From: Pestalotiopsis fici W106-1
Taxonomy: Eukaryota > Ascomycota > Sordariomycetes > Amphisphaeriales > Sporocadaceae
DNA length: 64,000 nucleotides
NCBI RefSeq assembly: GCF_000516985.1
Contig: NW_006917103.1
Coordinates: forward strand, 124,001-188,000
Reading direction: 5' to 3'
The notes beneath the pieces were generated by a model. The model did no database searches. It was not told the DNA's origin and worked only from the letters and a program-made list of their open reading frames with translations. Positions 1 through 10,790 of the stretch are shown here, in pieces. A program made the translations under genes and the position numbers. Within the stretch, counting starts at the first letter, position 1. Every line of letters begins with the position of its first letter.

Positions 1-264
1 ATTGAATTTCTCCTCAATCAAGAACTCGGCGCTCACATATGTCGTACTTGTCAGCGTGACAAATGTCTGCAGCATACAGTAAATGGTCGTAATGAGCCAC
101 TTCTTCCATAGAGGCCAGTGTGTAGGATGGCCAGGCTCGCTGGTCGTGATCCTGCGCAAGGCTGCGAGCGCAATGTCCTCGTCGCTGTAATTGTTTCCAG
201 CCGTGTACTGGGCCTTTTCCCCCTCGGCGACCTCCTTGGGCCTGTCGGTAGATGATGCGTCCAT
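1..264 (-). CDS. MFS transporter, N-terminal part (runs off the window)
   Basis: This is the 5' end of a minus-strand gene; 88 codons from the ATG at 264-262 stay open to base 1. The protein starts with a hydrophilic, acidic cytosolic tail rich in D/E/K. At about residues 45-60 it has a HPTHWPLWKKW segment, then the start of a first membrane helix (ITTIYCMLQTFVTLTSTTYV). A short acidic tail followed by HPxxWPxWKKW and then helix 1 is typical of fungal DHA1-type major facilitator drug or polyamine transporters, which sit in the plasma membrane and export small molecules. Substrate cannot be told from this fragment. A longer open frame in another register (14-358) overlaps it but has no family resemblance. 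The family call rests on the N-terminal pattern only. Confidence 0.7.
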   Translation of the reverse strand, partial: MDASSTDRPKEVAEGEKAQYTAGNNYSDEDIALAALRRITTSEPGHPTHWPLWKKWLITTIYCMLQTFVTLTSTTYVSAEFLIEEKFN

Positions 265-2733
265 GGCTCGTGTGTATGAGGGTAGCTGTAGGCGGTGTCC
301 GTCGTCCGTGCCGTTGTTTGTGGCAGACTTTCGCTGACCTCCGAAGAAAAAAAGACACAACTGAACCAGGGAAACGGGTCAGTCTGGGAAAATTTTAGTC
401 ATGGCAGCAACAGTGTTCAAATATGGTCGTGACGGGTGGGTTCGTGAACCGAGTCGCGCCGATTCTATCAGTGGCCCCACCGGCTTGACTGGCATTATTA
501 GGTACACGTTTGGTCGATCCAGACCAAGGGCACAAACTAGAATACAAATCCCAGGCAAGCCAGGCATGGCCGCGATAGGAAGCCGGCATCAGACGAGGGA
601 GAGAGATAAGAAGCGCTGCCCATTCAAGAGAGAGCGTCGCGTCACGGAAAAGCCGCTCACACACGGCCTGGCTAGAGGTGTGTGTGGCCCGTGGGGGAAA
701 GGGGAGATTGGATGGATGCATGGTTATTGCAGGGCATAACGATCATGGAATAGTGCAGGACGCATCGCATTCAGCTCTCTGTGCAAGCGAATCGGATTCT
801 GGAACCGAGCCGTCAACCGACTCTGCAGACATGTATTGCCTGCTAGTCATTAGACCGTCGTGGGATCCATCCCTTCAGTCGTCTTGACCGCAAAGTCGCG
901 TGCGCGTTGGTCATGAAAGCCAAAAAGATGGATCTCATATGCAAAGGGTTTTTACAGTGGCGTGTACTTGGTTCCGGACGAGCCCGAGCAACCGGATGAC
1001 TGGGTCCTGCTTGGAGATTTTGAGTGGGCTCAGGGTCTTGCGAGAAAAAAAGTCTTTTGCCTCTAGTTTTTCATGCGGGTTGCAAAGAGTTGATTGTTAC
1101 ATAAAACCAAGAGAGGCCTATTCTGCTCACCTTGTCAAGAATGACTACAGAATGAAATGATTCTTTCAAATAATCAACTGGACATTACCTGTTGCGACCT
1201 TGAACATGATGGCTGCCAAGCCATGGCAATTGAGATCGTCCCGCATTCCCGTTATTGCTTGTTTCTCGCTTGGCGACTTGGCTGCAGAAGCCGGAGATAT
1301 TTTCCCCGTTTGCCAAGCAAGCCATCGGCAGAGCGTTGAGGCTTGTGTGTCTCCTTGTGCAGTTTCTTACTGTTCCCAAGGAAAAAAGCCTCTTGGCACT
1401 GCCTTTGACGCTGCTATCCAAAAACACAATCAATGAATGTTTTCAGTGCGATTCTCAAGCGCTGTTGCTTATTGACTGAATCGCCTCCCTTTCTATCCTT
1501 GACATCCGTTACCTCGCATTTCGCGTAATGTCGGATTATTGGAGTCATTTATTAGCTCAGGCTTTCGCCTAGGCTGGGGCTACATTACGTGGTGCCATGT
1601 GTCTACCGAGGCCGTCTTGCGGGTACCTCGTGTAAGACGATCCCTTCAGGTTTAGCATTTCGTAGCTGCGGCAGCTACTCCAGAAATAGGACTGTCGCCG
1701 CTTACCTGGGAGATTCAACGGGCGCCGCCGACGTCCTATCAGCTGGCGCTCAACGCTGATGACGACGACGGCATTGATTCAGCAGACAGTCGAGTCTCCT
1801 ATTTCAAAGTGATACCCATTGCCAAATAGCTTAAACTTTATCGTCCTAGCAAAGCACCAACTACAGTTTGGCTCACTGCTCGCTGATCAACCATGTCAAA
1901 ATGAATCCTTTTGTGCGTCGTTGCACTTGCTAATACTCTAGAGTCAGATCAATACAATCCATACTACCGCATCCGAGACCGACATGCACTTGTGACCACC
2001 GAATCGGCCATCGACCTCTGCTGTCTGAGAAAGACTAGTATTCTTCAGTGTACTCTATAATTCCGCATCAATACGGACGCGTCAAATCGAGTGCTTTGCT
2101 GTTGATGTGGAAGATGGCACGGCAAAGGGAGCGGCTATCAAGTTGTAGTTATCCCCTCGCCATACCAATTCATTGGATGGACTCTTGTCCAAGCATACAA
2201 GACCAACGGTACCTTTTAGACAGCCATTCACTCAGACCGTCTCCATCATTTCACTCTGTGGATCCTTTGACACGAGAATCGACGCACGATATACCAGGAA
2301 TGAAAATCGGGCATAAAAAACCACCGTGAGGCAATACTTCAATTCTTTTGGGCAAGGCTCGCTGCAACTAAACATTCCAATGGCTGCGCCTCGTCTTATA
2401 GATACATGTTACGGATGCTCGGTTGACGAAACTGAAAAGAGCTATACACGATTTGTATAAATTCCAGTCTCATCCGGTTGTCAATGACGCAGTTGTCGCC
2501 TTTAAAAGTCTCGAATCATCCGATTTTGCTCAAGGGCTGATGCGGGTTGCCGACGCGGGCAACGTTATCCGGCAGCCAAGCCCTTGCACCTCGTTAAAGA
2601 AGCACAATGCAAAGACATGAAATAAAAAGGTCGAGCAGTTCTTCAGATCCCAGAAATGTCAACTTGATAGCGCTACCAGGCATTCTAGACTTTTGTGATT
2701 GAAAGCCCAAGTTGTATCAGTAATCGTTCCATC
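265..2733. other. Intergenic, no recognisable gene (about 2.5 kb)
   Basis: This lies between the start of the MFS gene and the NmrA-like gene and should contain the promoters of both. Only short open frames occur, none resembling a known family. At 1900-2330 there are short coding-like stretches interrupted by stops, and 2423-2620 is a 65-codon frame. They could be remnants of a decayed gene but I cannot name a family. An imperfect inverted repeat sits near 1556-1580. Confidence 0.5.
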
Positions 2734-3687
2734 ATGCGTGTCGTTGTATTCGGGGCCTCCGGTGTCCAAGGTTTGTTATTGACACATTTACTAAACGCCA
2801 AGCTCACATGAACAGGTGCTGCTCAAGTGGCGGCGTTATCCCGCGCGGGACATGACCCCGTCGCCGTGAGCCGCAACCCCAAACCACTTGATATTGACGA
2901 AAAGTCCATAGAGACATTTGCTCTCGACTTTGACAATGCCCATGGACTTGATAAAGTCTTGGAACATGGGGAAATCATCTTTTTGAACCTCCCTTCCACA
3001 TCCTTTCAAACCAGCGAACCCGTCATTGCGGCAGCCAAAAAGATTGGCGAGGCCGCCGCCAAGGCGAGCAATGTAAAGTTGATCGTTTTCAACACGAGCA
3101 TGCCAGTACCCGACGAATCAAAGGGCATCAGGGCACAAGATGATCGCCGAGAAATACGGCGACTGCTTCGAGCTACCGGTATTCCCGTTATTTCCATTCA
3201 GCCCGTCGTGTTCTTGGAGAACTTGCTCGAGGGATGGGCCAGGCCGCCTCTTGTCGAGAGAGACACGATTGTCTATTGTCACCAAGAGAGTCTCGAGGTC
3301 TCTTGGATTTGCCATCACGATATAGCGCAGTTCATGATGGCAGCAATGAAGCGTCCCGATCTCGACGGAAGGAACTTTGCTGTTGCTGGTCCTGAAACAG
3401 TTTGCCTACCACAACTGACTGAAAAGCTGTCTCGAGCCTGGAACCGATCGCTCAAATACGAAAGCCAAACGGTGGATGACTTTTGCGAAAAAATCAGTCA
3501 GGCAATGAAGGATCGGTCCAGCCTCGATCTTGACCGTGTTGTTAGCGACATGCGAAAAGCCTATACCTATTACCGCGAGAGTGACGAGTTCAAACCAGAC
3601 ATGGAACAAGTACTCAAAGAGCTGCCCGTTGAGCTGACTCTCATTGAAGAGTGGGCAAGACTGCATCCCTTGCCATCACGTGCGTAA
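2734..3687 (+). CDS. NmrA-like NAD(P)-binding protein
   Basis: Two exons, 2734-2770 and 2816-3687, give 302 residues, the usual size for NmrA-like short-chain proteins. The intron is GT-AG with a CTAAAC-like branch site and splits codon 13. Splicing completes the N-terminal Rossmann motif GASGVQG (residues 7-13) right after the first beta strand (MRVVVF). The unspliced frame would lack this motif, so the ATG at 2734 is favoured. Members of this family bind NAD(P) and act either as redox or nitrogen-status sensors (NmrA, HSCARG) or as atypical NAD(P)H-dependent reductases; they lack the YxxxK catalytic pair of classical SDRs. The downstream neighbour on the same strand is a DAL5-type permease. 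A metabolic link is possible but unproven. The substrate is unknown. Confidence 0.85.
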
Positions 3688-4608
3688 CGCCGAGAGATTT
3701 TACTTGATCGTGAGGCACAGAACTCTTTGCAAAGCAAGCAAAGTACAGCCCATGAAGCAGTCCCGGCATCTAGGACGACTGCGGGGTTATCATGTCGTGA
3801 TATATCGCCATCGACTCAAGGTTGCGGTCCTTGCCCTCGGGACTGATCTGATTGGTTATTAGGGCAAAATGAGAAGCGGTAACATGCTTTATGCACCAAT
3901 CAAGTGGTTGCTCAAAATGTCATAGTATTCAGCCCGGCGTATTACAACCACAGATACTACATTCAATTTTCCCCTAATAGTTGTGCGAATCTCATGTATT
4001 ATTCCTAGTTCAACTCGTATTTGGCAATCAACCCATCAAGCGACGAGCAAGTAAAATCATTGAATACGATCTTGTTCTTGAGAATGACTAGCAAATTCGC
4101 AGTCTACTACTATTTTTACTAAGAATTCATACACGATCTCTTGAATCGCTAATTGTTCTACAAAGGTCTTGGCCATCCCTCAGGATGCAGCACGTCATGA
4201 CCAGCATTAAAGACCTCATGACAATATCCCATTTGTTTACTGCACACACCAAGCCATCAGCCGCGCTATTGCTGCGCCCAGCAGTGAGATTTTGAATCTG
4301 GACAGCCTTGGCATGTCTACTCATCTTGGCTCAACGTATGGACCAAACATGCAAATGTGGTAGATGGCACCAACATGCAACATCACTGGCCAATCAATCA
4401 AGACTTGGAGGTTCAAAGGGCTCTTTTGGAATCCAAAGCACTAGTTGAGAGATTTAGTTATTGCCCCCCACGATTCACAATACCCTCGGCCTCATCACAC
4501 CACAGTCCGGCCTGGTATAAGACCATGGACAAGGCTCGAGTTGCAAGATTATTTACAAGTTTCACACCTCCAAACCTTTGAATCACTCGTGCTCTCCATA
4601 GTGTCGTC
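3688..4608. other. Intergenic between NmrA-like gene and permease
   Basis: About 0.9 kb. It carries the 3' region of the NmrA-like gene and the promoter and 5' UTR of the permease. I see no supported gene. Confidence 0.6.
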
Positions 4609-6806
4609 ATGTCAACCATTCTCGTCAAGAACCATGTCGCCAAATTCCAACACGAGGGCTCGACAAGTTCATTAGATACAGCTGCCCCCTTGGGTGCGCC
4701 GCTAGAGGAGAGACGCTTCTTCTTTCAACGCAGGACGGCATACAACCCCGATGCGATAGCCACACAGGTAAGTAAAAAGGGTAATATTGACAAGCAGAAT
4801 GCTAAACAAGTATAGCCAAGCGTTTTTGACGACCCAGAGACAGCGTTAAAGTACAGACCCCGAGATGACTGGGAGAATCTGCACCGATTCGACCCCTCAG
4901 CCCGATGGAGTTGGGCAGAAGAGTATAAATTGGTCCGAAAGATTGACTTGCATATCATGGTATGGGCTTGTATCATGTTCATGGCCCTGGAATTGGACCG
5001 GACAAACTGTAAGTAAATTTTGCTGCTCTTCAAGGATATTGTACTAAACATAGCTTCTCTAGTACAACAGGCTTTGACGGACAATTTTCTCAATGATTTA
5101 AAGCTTAAAACCAATGGCAAGTACTTAAAGGCGGCTGTATAACCAAGATTTGAGCTCATATCCGACAGATTACAACCTGGGAAACACTGTTTTCAAGCTT
5201 GCCTTTCTATGTGCAGAACTCCCATCACAGCTAGTTTCAAAGTGGATAGGCCCTGATCGATGGATTCCCGCTCAACTCATACTCTGGAGTATCGTCGCGA
5301 GTTGTCAATTCTGGTTAAAAGGCCGCGACTCATTCTTGGCTTGCCGTGCCTTGATTGGTATACTTCAGGGGGGTTTCATTCCCGAGTAGGTTTCAATGAC
5401 CGTTGCGATTTGAGCATTTGCTTACATTTGAAAAGTGTTATTCTCTATCTTTCTTACTTTTACAAGCACCATGAGCTCAATCTACGGCTTGGATTCTTTT
5501 GGACCATGATGAGTGTTGCCGATATCTTGTCTGGGTTCCTCGCCTATGGATTCCTCCACACCAGAGGTCTACACGGCCAATCGGGATGGAGGTGGCTTTT
5601 CCTCTTCGAGGTACGTTCTACTCGCACCTCCAACGTCCAACACTACTAATTCCTTGTCATCAAGGGTATCCTGACATTGGTGGTTGGCGTCCTGTCTTTT
5701 GGTTTGATGCCTGCCGGGCCATGCCAGACAGTGAGTTGGTTTAGGGGAAAGCACGGATGGTTCAGTGAACGCGAAGAAACCATCATTGTGAATCGCATTA
5801 TTCGTGAAGATCCGAGCAAGGGTTCCATGCATAATAGACAACCCATTACACCTCGCTTGCTTTGGAAGAGTCTCAAGGACTTTGATCTATGGCGAGTGAT
5901 GCAGAGTATCGTCTACCTAGGCAATTCATGCTAATAGGTCACAGGCCCCTCTACATCATTGGACTATTGTTCCAGATCCCTGCGACACCCGAGGCGCAGT
6001 ACCTTACGTGAGTTGCATATCTGATGGAAATATTTGGTCGTGGCTGACTCGAGGCAGATTATCTCTCAAGAACATGGGCTTTGACACGTTCCAGTCCAAC
6101 TTGCTAGCAATCCCCTGGACAGTTGGTCATAGTGAGTAATGAATTGAATCAAGAGTGCCATGACTGACCAAATCTCAAGTCATAACCATGCTTTCCTTGA
6201 CCTATGCAGCCGAAGTCTTTGGGGAGCTCACGTTAACCTCAATGCTCGGTCAAATTTGGCTCTTGCCGTTTCTCATTTACCTCAATGTGGCAGACACGGC
6301 CAAAACCAGTCGCTGGATCATTTGGACGGTGACCACTCTTTTGCTATCTTATCCCAATGGTATGTTGCCGCCTCCACTGATTGCCGAATAACGCCGTACT
6401 GAATTTCCCGTCAGCTCATGCCATACAAGTCGGATGGAACTCAAGAAACTCAAATACCGTCCGTTCCCGAACTGTCTCAGCTGCCTGCTACAACATGTTT
6501 GTACAGGCTGGGGGCATTATTTCATCCAATGTGTATCGATCTGGTCAGTATTCACCACCGTCTTACTTTACAGAAGCTCACATCTTTTCAGATGATGCAC
6601 CTCTTTACCGCCGAGGCAACCGTGCGCTGATTGGCATTCTCGCTGGCAACATTGCCGTCTACCTAGCAACAAAAGCATATTATGTGTGGCGCAATAAATC
6701 TCGAGACTCTCAGTGGAATGCCATGTCCGATGAGGACAAGTTGCATTATCTCGAAACCACGACTGACGAAGGCAACAAGCGACTGGACTTCCGATTTCAG
6801 CATTAA
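4609..6806 (+). CDS. DAL5-type MFS permease (allantoate/anion:cation symporter family)
   Basis: Eleven exons: 4609-4767, 4816-5008, 5063-5116, 5169-5385, 5436-5610, 5665-5891, 5945-6007, 6058-6131, 6180-6359, 6415-6543, 6592-6806. They give 561 residues with phases that agree throughout. Family signatures are clear: [14 protein letters not shown] after helix 1, then [13 protein letters not shown], the [12 protein letters not shown] segment and [15 protein letters not shown]. These mark the fungal anion:cation symporter (DAL5) branch of the major facilitator superfamily, plasma-membrane symporters for organic anions such as allantoate, nicotinate, pantothenate or biotin precursors. The substrate is not predictable. 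Two introns (5117-5168 and 5892-5944) need GC-AG splicing to keep the two conserved motifs. The C-terminus is short and charged. Confidence 0.9.
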
Positions 6807-7054
6807 CTAGATTCTTAGGAAAACACGTATTAGAAGTATCGAGGTTAGTTGGACGCTCAAGGCGAATTTGACAATGTGTGGTATGCATCTCTATTGAACT
6901 CAAGCATCTCCTTAATGGAAACGAGCAATACGATGCGTGGGTCGCTTCAATCGCTCTACAGATTTGTTCCTTCTATGGAAAATGCAAATATATAATGGCT
7001 TCATCTCTGACCCTTGTCAACCTCCCGGCATTCAACAGGTCCTTGTCCTCATGG

Positions 7055-7843
7055 TCAAGACAGAGCACCGGTTTCCTCGGCAATCTCCAAGATATACTCA
7101 ACCAGCGGAGTAATGTCTGTTGTTTTTAGCGGGACTCTATGACCTCCATCCCATTCCAAAACCCTCACTGTATCTCCGTCGCAATAATTCTCCAACAAGT
7201 CTCGATGAAGATTAATGTTGGGATCATATAATCCATGCACATGGATTGTGGGTAACCGCAGAATGTGGTCTTCGCTTGCGGCGTCCATAAGATCCGGCTG
7301 TCCACCAAGTGCTATCTGTGATGGTTCATGTAGCATAGTCGATGTGAATATTTCGGGATCAAATGAAACCAGCGGAGCGCGCCCTGCCATAAGAACCGCG
7401 AATTTCCATGCCGGCCCAGTCTTATCCACGCCAAGCTTTTCGATACGCTTTTGGTGCTTGAAAAGAAGGCTTGCGGCGAGCTTTGCGCCCTGACTGAAAC
7501 CCAGCATTGCCACAAAGGGCCCGGTAGCACCTTTGCGGTCATCTTCATCCATGGCGGCCTTGATATTCCCCATAATGTCATTGACGGTAGTTTCATTGTC
7601 TCTTTCAGTGTGCTCTGGTAGCCAACGCAGCCAGCGTTTAAAGGGGCCATATTCTGCATACACAGAGACAACGTCCGGACCAGGCTGGCATTCGTACGGG
7701 GCTTCGGGATAGACGAACCGAAACTGCTGCTTTAATGCGCGCTCAATAACACGACATTGGGCTTTGAAGATGCGCGCATTTGTACCGCCACCGTGGAGGC
7801 ATAGCATGCGCGGCAAATCAAGATTTTCCTCCTTATCGGCCAT
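7055..7843 (-). CDS. FSH-type serine hydrolase (alpha/beta hydrolase)
   Basis: A single exon of 262 residues from the ATG at 7843; the frame continues 27 codons further upstream, but the MADKEEN start fits the family length better. It opens with the FSH hallmark PRMLCLHGGGTNARIF (oxyanion loop). The nucleophile is Ser117 in GFSQG, the acid Asp207 in GLYDPN and the base His235 in GGHRVP, a complete triad in the right order. Family members are cytosolic esterases or thioesterases related to yeast Fsh1 and human OVCA2; some, such as LovG, release polyketides, but no polyketide synthase is near. The gene converges with the DAL5-type permease, with about 250 bp between them. The physiological ester is unknown. 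Confidence 0.88.
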   Translation of the reverse strand: MADKEENLDLPRMLCLHGGGTNARIFKAQCRVIERALKQQFRFVYPEAPYECQPGPDVVSVYAEYGPFKRWLRWLPEHTERDNETTVNDIMGNIKAAMDEDDRKGATGPFVAMLGFSQGAKLAASLLFKHQKRIEKLGVDKTGPAWKFAVLMAGRAPLVSFDPEIFTSTMLHEPSQIALGGQPDLMDAASEDHILRLPTIHVHGLYDPNINLHRDLLENYCDGDTVRVLEWDGGHRVPLKTTDITPLVEYILEIAEETGALS

Positions 7844-9340
7844 GGTGACTTGGCTGATAGTCGCTGCTCTTCTCTGCTTCTTGATACACGTGTCCCTCGA
7901 AACAAGAGTTTTCTTGATGATCAAATGGTGAATGCTTTGAACTCTAGGAAATCAGACAAATATTACTGTCGCAAATGATCAGATTTCTTCATGAGATGGA
8001 TTGAGAAAGGAAAAGAGATGCAACACCAGCGGATCCTCTAATGGATTTCGGACCCCGAAAGATTCTTGGACGCCCAAGACCTCTGGAGTCTGGACCTTCC
8101 CGATGGGATGACCAGCCAATTGTGGGCTGCATGCGCGCCGGACTTCGCCAACCGGGGCTCGACGCTTGGGCTGCGTATGCGAGTGTACCTTTCGCAGTCA
8201 ACATACCTACATACTGCACCTATGACAGTGCCAGTTGGTTAGACAATTGAGTGGGCTCAGTCGCCTTCCATTGACTAAATATAGGATTAAAGACTATGCG
8301 CTGCGAGTGTCTCAAGTGTTTTTTACAATACGCGGGGCACTTTCTGCGCTATTATTGTACTATGTAGGTGGCACGATACGGTAGAGGCAAAGGGTCCGCA
8401 AGTGGGCTAGCCATTGATACAGTGCTTGCGGTGCAATACAAAGGGCTACCTCTTGGATAGACTGTTGGCCCATCACATCCATCTATTCAGCGGTGACAGT
8501 GCCTTTGATGCCAGGACCAGTGCCGCCGTGCCTCATCACGGCAGTCAGGAATCACATGGTAGACCAAGTTCTTGGCTGTTTTGTAGCCAACACCTTGATT
8601 GGCGCCTGGTGTTTGATAAATCTTGGCTGAACACTTTATTGAATAATCCATCTTGTGTGCTATGCGTTCTTACAAATCATCAAAACAATTCTCGTGACCA
8701 AGGAGGCTATTGTATATGGACAGCTCAAATCTTCAACAAGCTCTCGAATGAGACAGAATGCTGGTTCCAAAGTTTTTCTTTTTTATTCCGGAATCAAGAC
8801 AAAACCATAAAGCCCAGCGCCCATACTCTGCTCTACACGTCCAGGTCGGATTGCCTTAGTCCTTTGCGACTAGGTAGCAAGCCCAGAGTCATAAAACTTG
8901 ATCATCGTACCTCGTAATGTGCGGCTGTAGTACCATGCAAGTGATCTCCGAGCTCAATCTTCAGTCCTTGTGTCGCACAACACAGACACTTGGCTGCCAT
9001 GAGTTCCTGATCCCACGTACTGTTCTGGGGTCTGGGAGACCTAAATCTAGATCAAGCTCGCACCGGGAAACGAATCGTCATTGGGATCGAAACCAAGAAT
9101 TATGGCCATGATCCAACGCACCTCTTTTACCAGGGCCATGACTGTGCATTGTAGCAACTCATCCCAGAGGCTCTCCAAGTATGGAAGACACAAGAACTTG
9201 GCCTATAGTTGGCAAGGGACTCCCAAACGTCAGGCCTGGAGGGTCGTTGACGTGACCACTTGTTCCGCCTAGCAAGAGTAGACAGAAACGACGGAATTTT
9301 CCAAGGCCAAACATAATCCTTTATTTCCGCTAAGTGGCAA
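7844..9340. other. Intergenic, no supported gene
   Basis: About 1.5 kb holding the promoter of the FSH hydrolase and the 3' flank of the glycosyltransferase. The longest open frame (8414-8917) has low-complexity, non-family-like sequence and looks like chance. Confidence 0.5.
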
Positions 9341-10790
9341 TCAGGGTTGTATCCAAGTCTGGTCCCAACATGACGAGTCCATATCCGTCATGTATTTGCT
9401 CACACGGTCCATCATCCAGCCCGAATTCACCTGCATTGGTGCAGCCGAGCTCTTCTGGCCAAGTTTGATGATCTTGGAGGTGCTGCAAGTCTCCCCCTTT
9501 ATCGTAAACTGCATGCATTCATTGTCGGCCTGGCAGAGGGACCGACACTCCTCCAAAGAACTGCTTTCATCCCGGACTTCATTTGACAGGTTATCCCAAT
9601 CGGCTTTTAGTGGCATCATCTGGGGGAACAGGTATTGGCGGAAAATGTCTTTATGTCGCAGAGTCCGACCATTCTATCACAAGTTTAGTCCTGAATTATA
9701 CAATAACAATTAGAATTGAAATACTTACCAATTCCTTCCATGCATTCTCAAACTCGTGAAGCTGGACCATGTCGGCTGGCGTCATGTGGTGGTAACTCGA
9801 AGCATAATTGCACCACAAGTGCATATCGTCACCTGCGAAATCGTCGCCAAAGTCCATGTCGTTTGGCTTCTCGCCATACAGGTTCGGCCATGACCATTGC
9901 AGATTGATACCAGCATCCTTGGCTACAATGCCAAGCACACAGTCGCCAGCCCAGTGATCTCCCGTAAGCAGGTCATAGTACTTTCTCTTCAGCTTGTATT
10001 GCTTCACAACCATTCTCAAGGCTGTATTGGACAAGACAAAGCCGGCGCCGCCATAGGCAAAGACATCGTCACCAATCTGCATCTGCACTCCAAGATAGTA
10101 GGGATACTGCTCCCAAAAGTGGCCCAGCCAAAGGAGAAGCTGCGACCACATGATGTAGGTATCCGTCTCCATAAAGACAAACCACTTGGCGTCGGGCATT
10201 TGCTTCAAAGCCTTTTCGGCCACTTGGAGAAACTTCCACTTGTCCAGCCTCCAGCCAGGGCTGTCGCGCCCAAAAACACTATTCTGTGCATGTTTCCACT
10301 CTTCAACCTCCTCGGCCGAAAAGGCGCCTGTACCGCCCTTTTTCAAGTTCTGGTAATACACGAAATCAGGGTGTGTCGCGACGATTTCGGGGTTGATCTT
10401 GTCGAGGGCATCATAGACATGGTGGCCGGCAACGGTCTCTTCTAGATCCGAGTAGATGGCATAGTTGGGGACACACTGCAGTGTAGTGGCGAAATGGACT
10501 GGCAGTTTCTCGTGGGCCTCGTTGGCGCCAGTCTTTAGGACGACAAAAATGTCTTCCAAGCCTTGTATCTGGGCGCATACGGGGGGTCGTGGGCGGAATA
10601 ACTTCTTGATCGGATTGAGGTGGTCGTCGCTTTGTTGTTGGACAGCGATTGTGTCTCGGATACTAATAATGTGGTATAAAAGCAAAATAGCAGAGACTGC
10701 GCCCAGCATCCGCCAGTATAGGCGATAGCGACTGAGGGGGGAGATTAGCCCCATTGGAGTCGAGAAAGGAGCGTACAAGAGAGCAATCAA
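9341..10790 (-). CDS. Type II membrane glycosyltransferase, GT31/fringe-like, with PAN-like C-terminus
   Basis: Two exons on the minus strand, 10790-9729 and 9673-9341, joined by a 55-nt GT-AG intron in phase 0, give 464 residues. A single membrane anchor at about residues 27-44 follows a short basic tail, as in Golgi type II transferases. The luminal domain has the metal-binding acidic triplet as ETD (208-210) in FVFMETDTYI, then a GGAG turn (247-250), and a GDHWAGDC segment, all typical of fungal GT31 (beta-1,3-glycosyltransferase/fringe-like) proteins. The second exon carries four cysteines (397, 401, 407, 417) in a short PAN/Apple-like pattern, often fused to this family in filamentous fungi. 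It probably acts in Golgi glycan extension; donor and acceptor are unknown. A start at codon 13 (10754) is also possible. Confidence 0.85.

Noticed and set aside
14..358. 114-codon minus-strand ORF at the left edge
   Set aside because: A different frame (264-1) gives a recognisable MFS transporter N-terminus; this one has no family character.
1900..2620. Short coding-like segments upstream of the NmrA-like gene
   Set aside because: Stops interrupt every reading; weak resemblance of 2423-2620 to the end of zinc-type alcohol dehydrogenases was too slight to call.
8414..8917. 167-codon plus-strand ORF
   Set aside because: No start context, motifs or splice sites; composition is not family-like.
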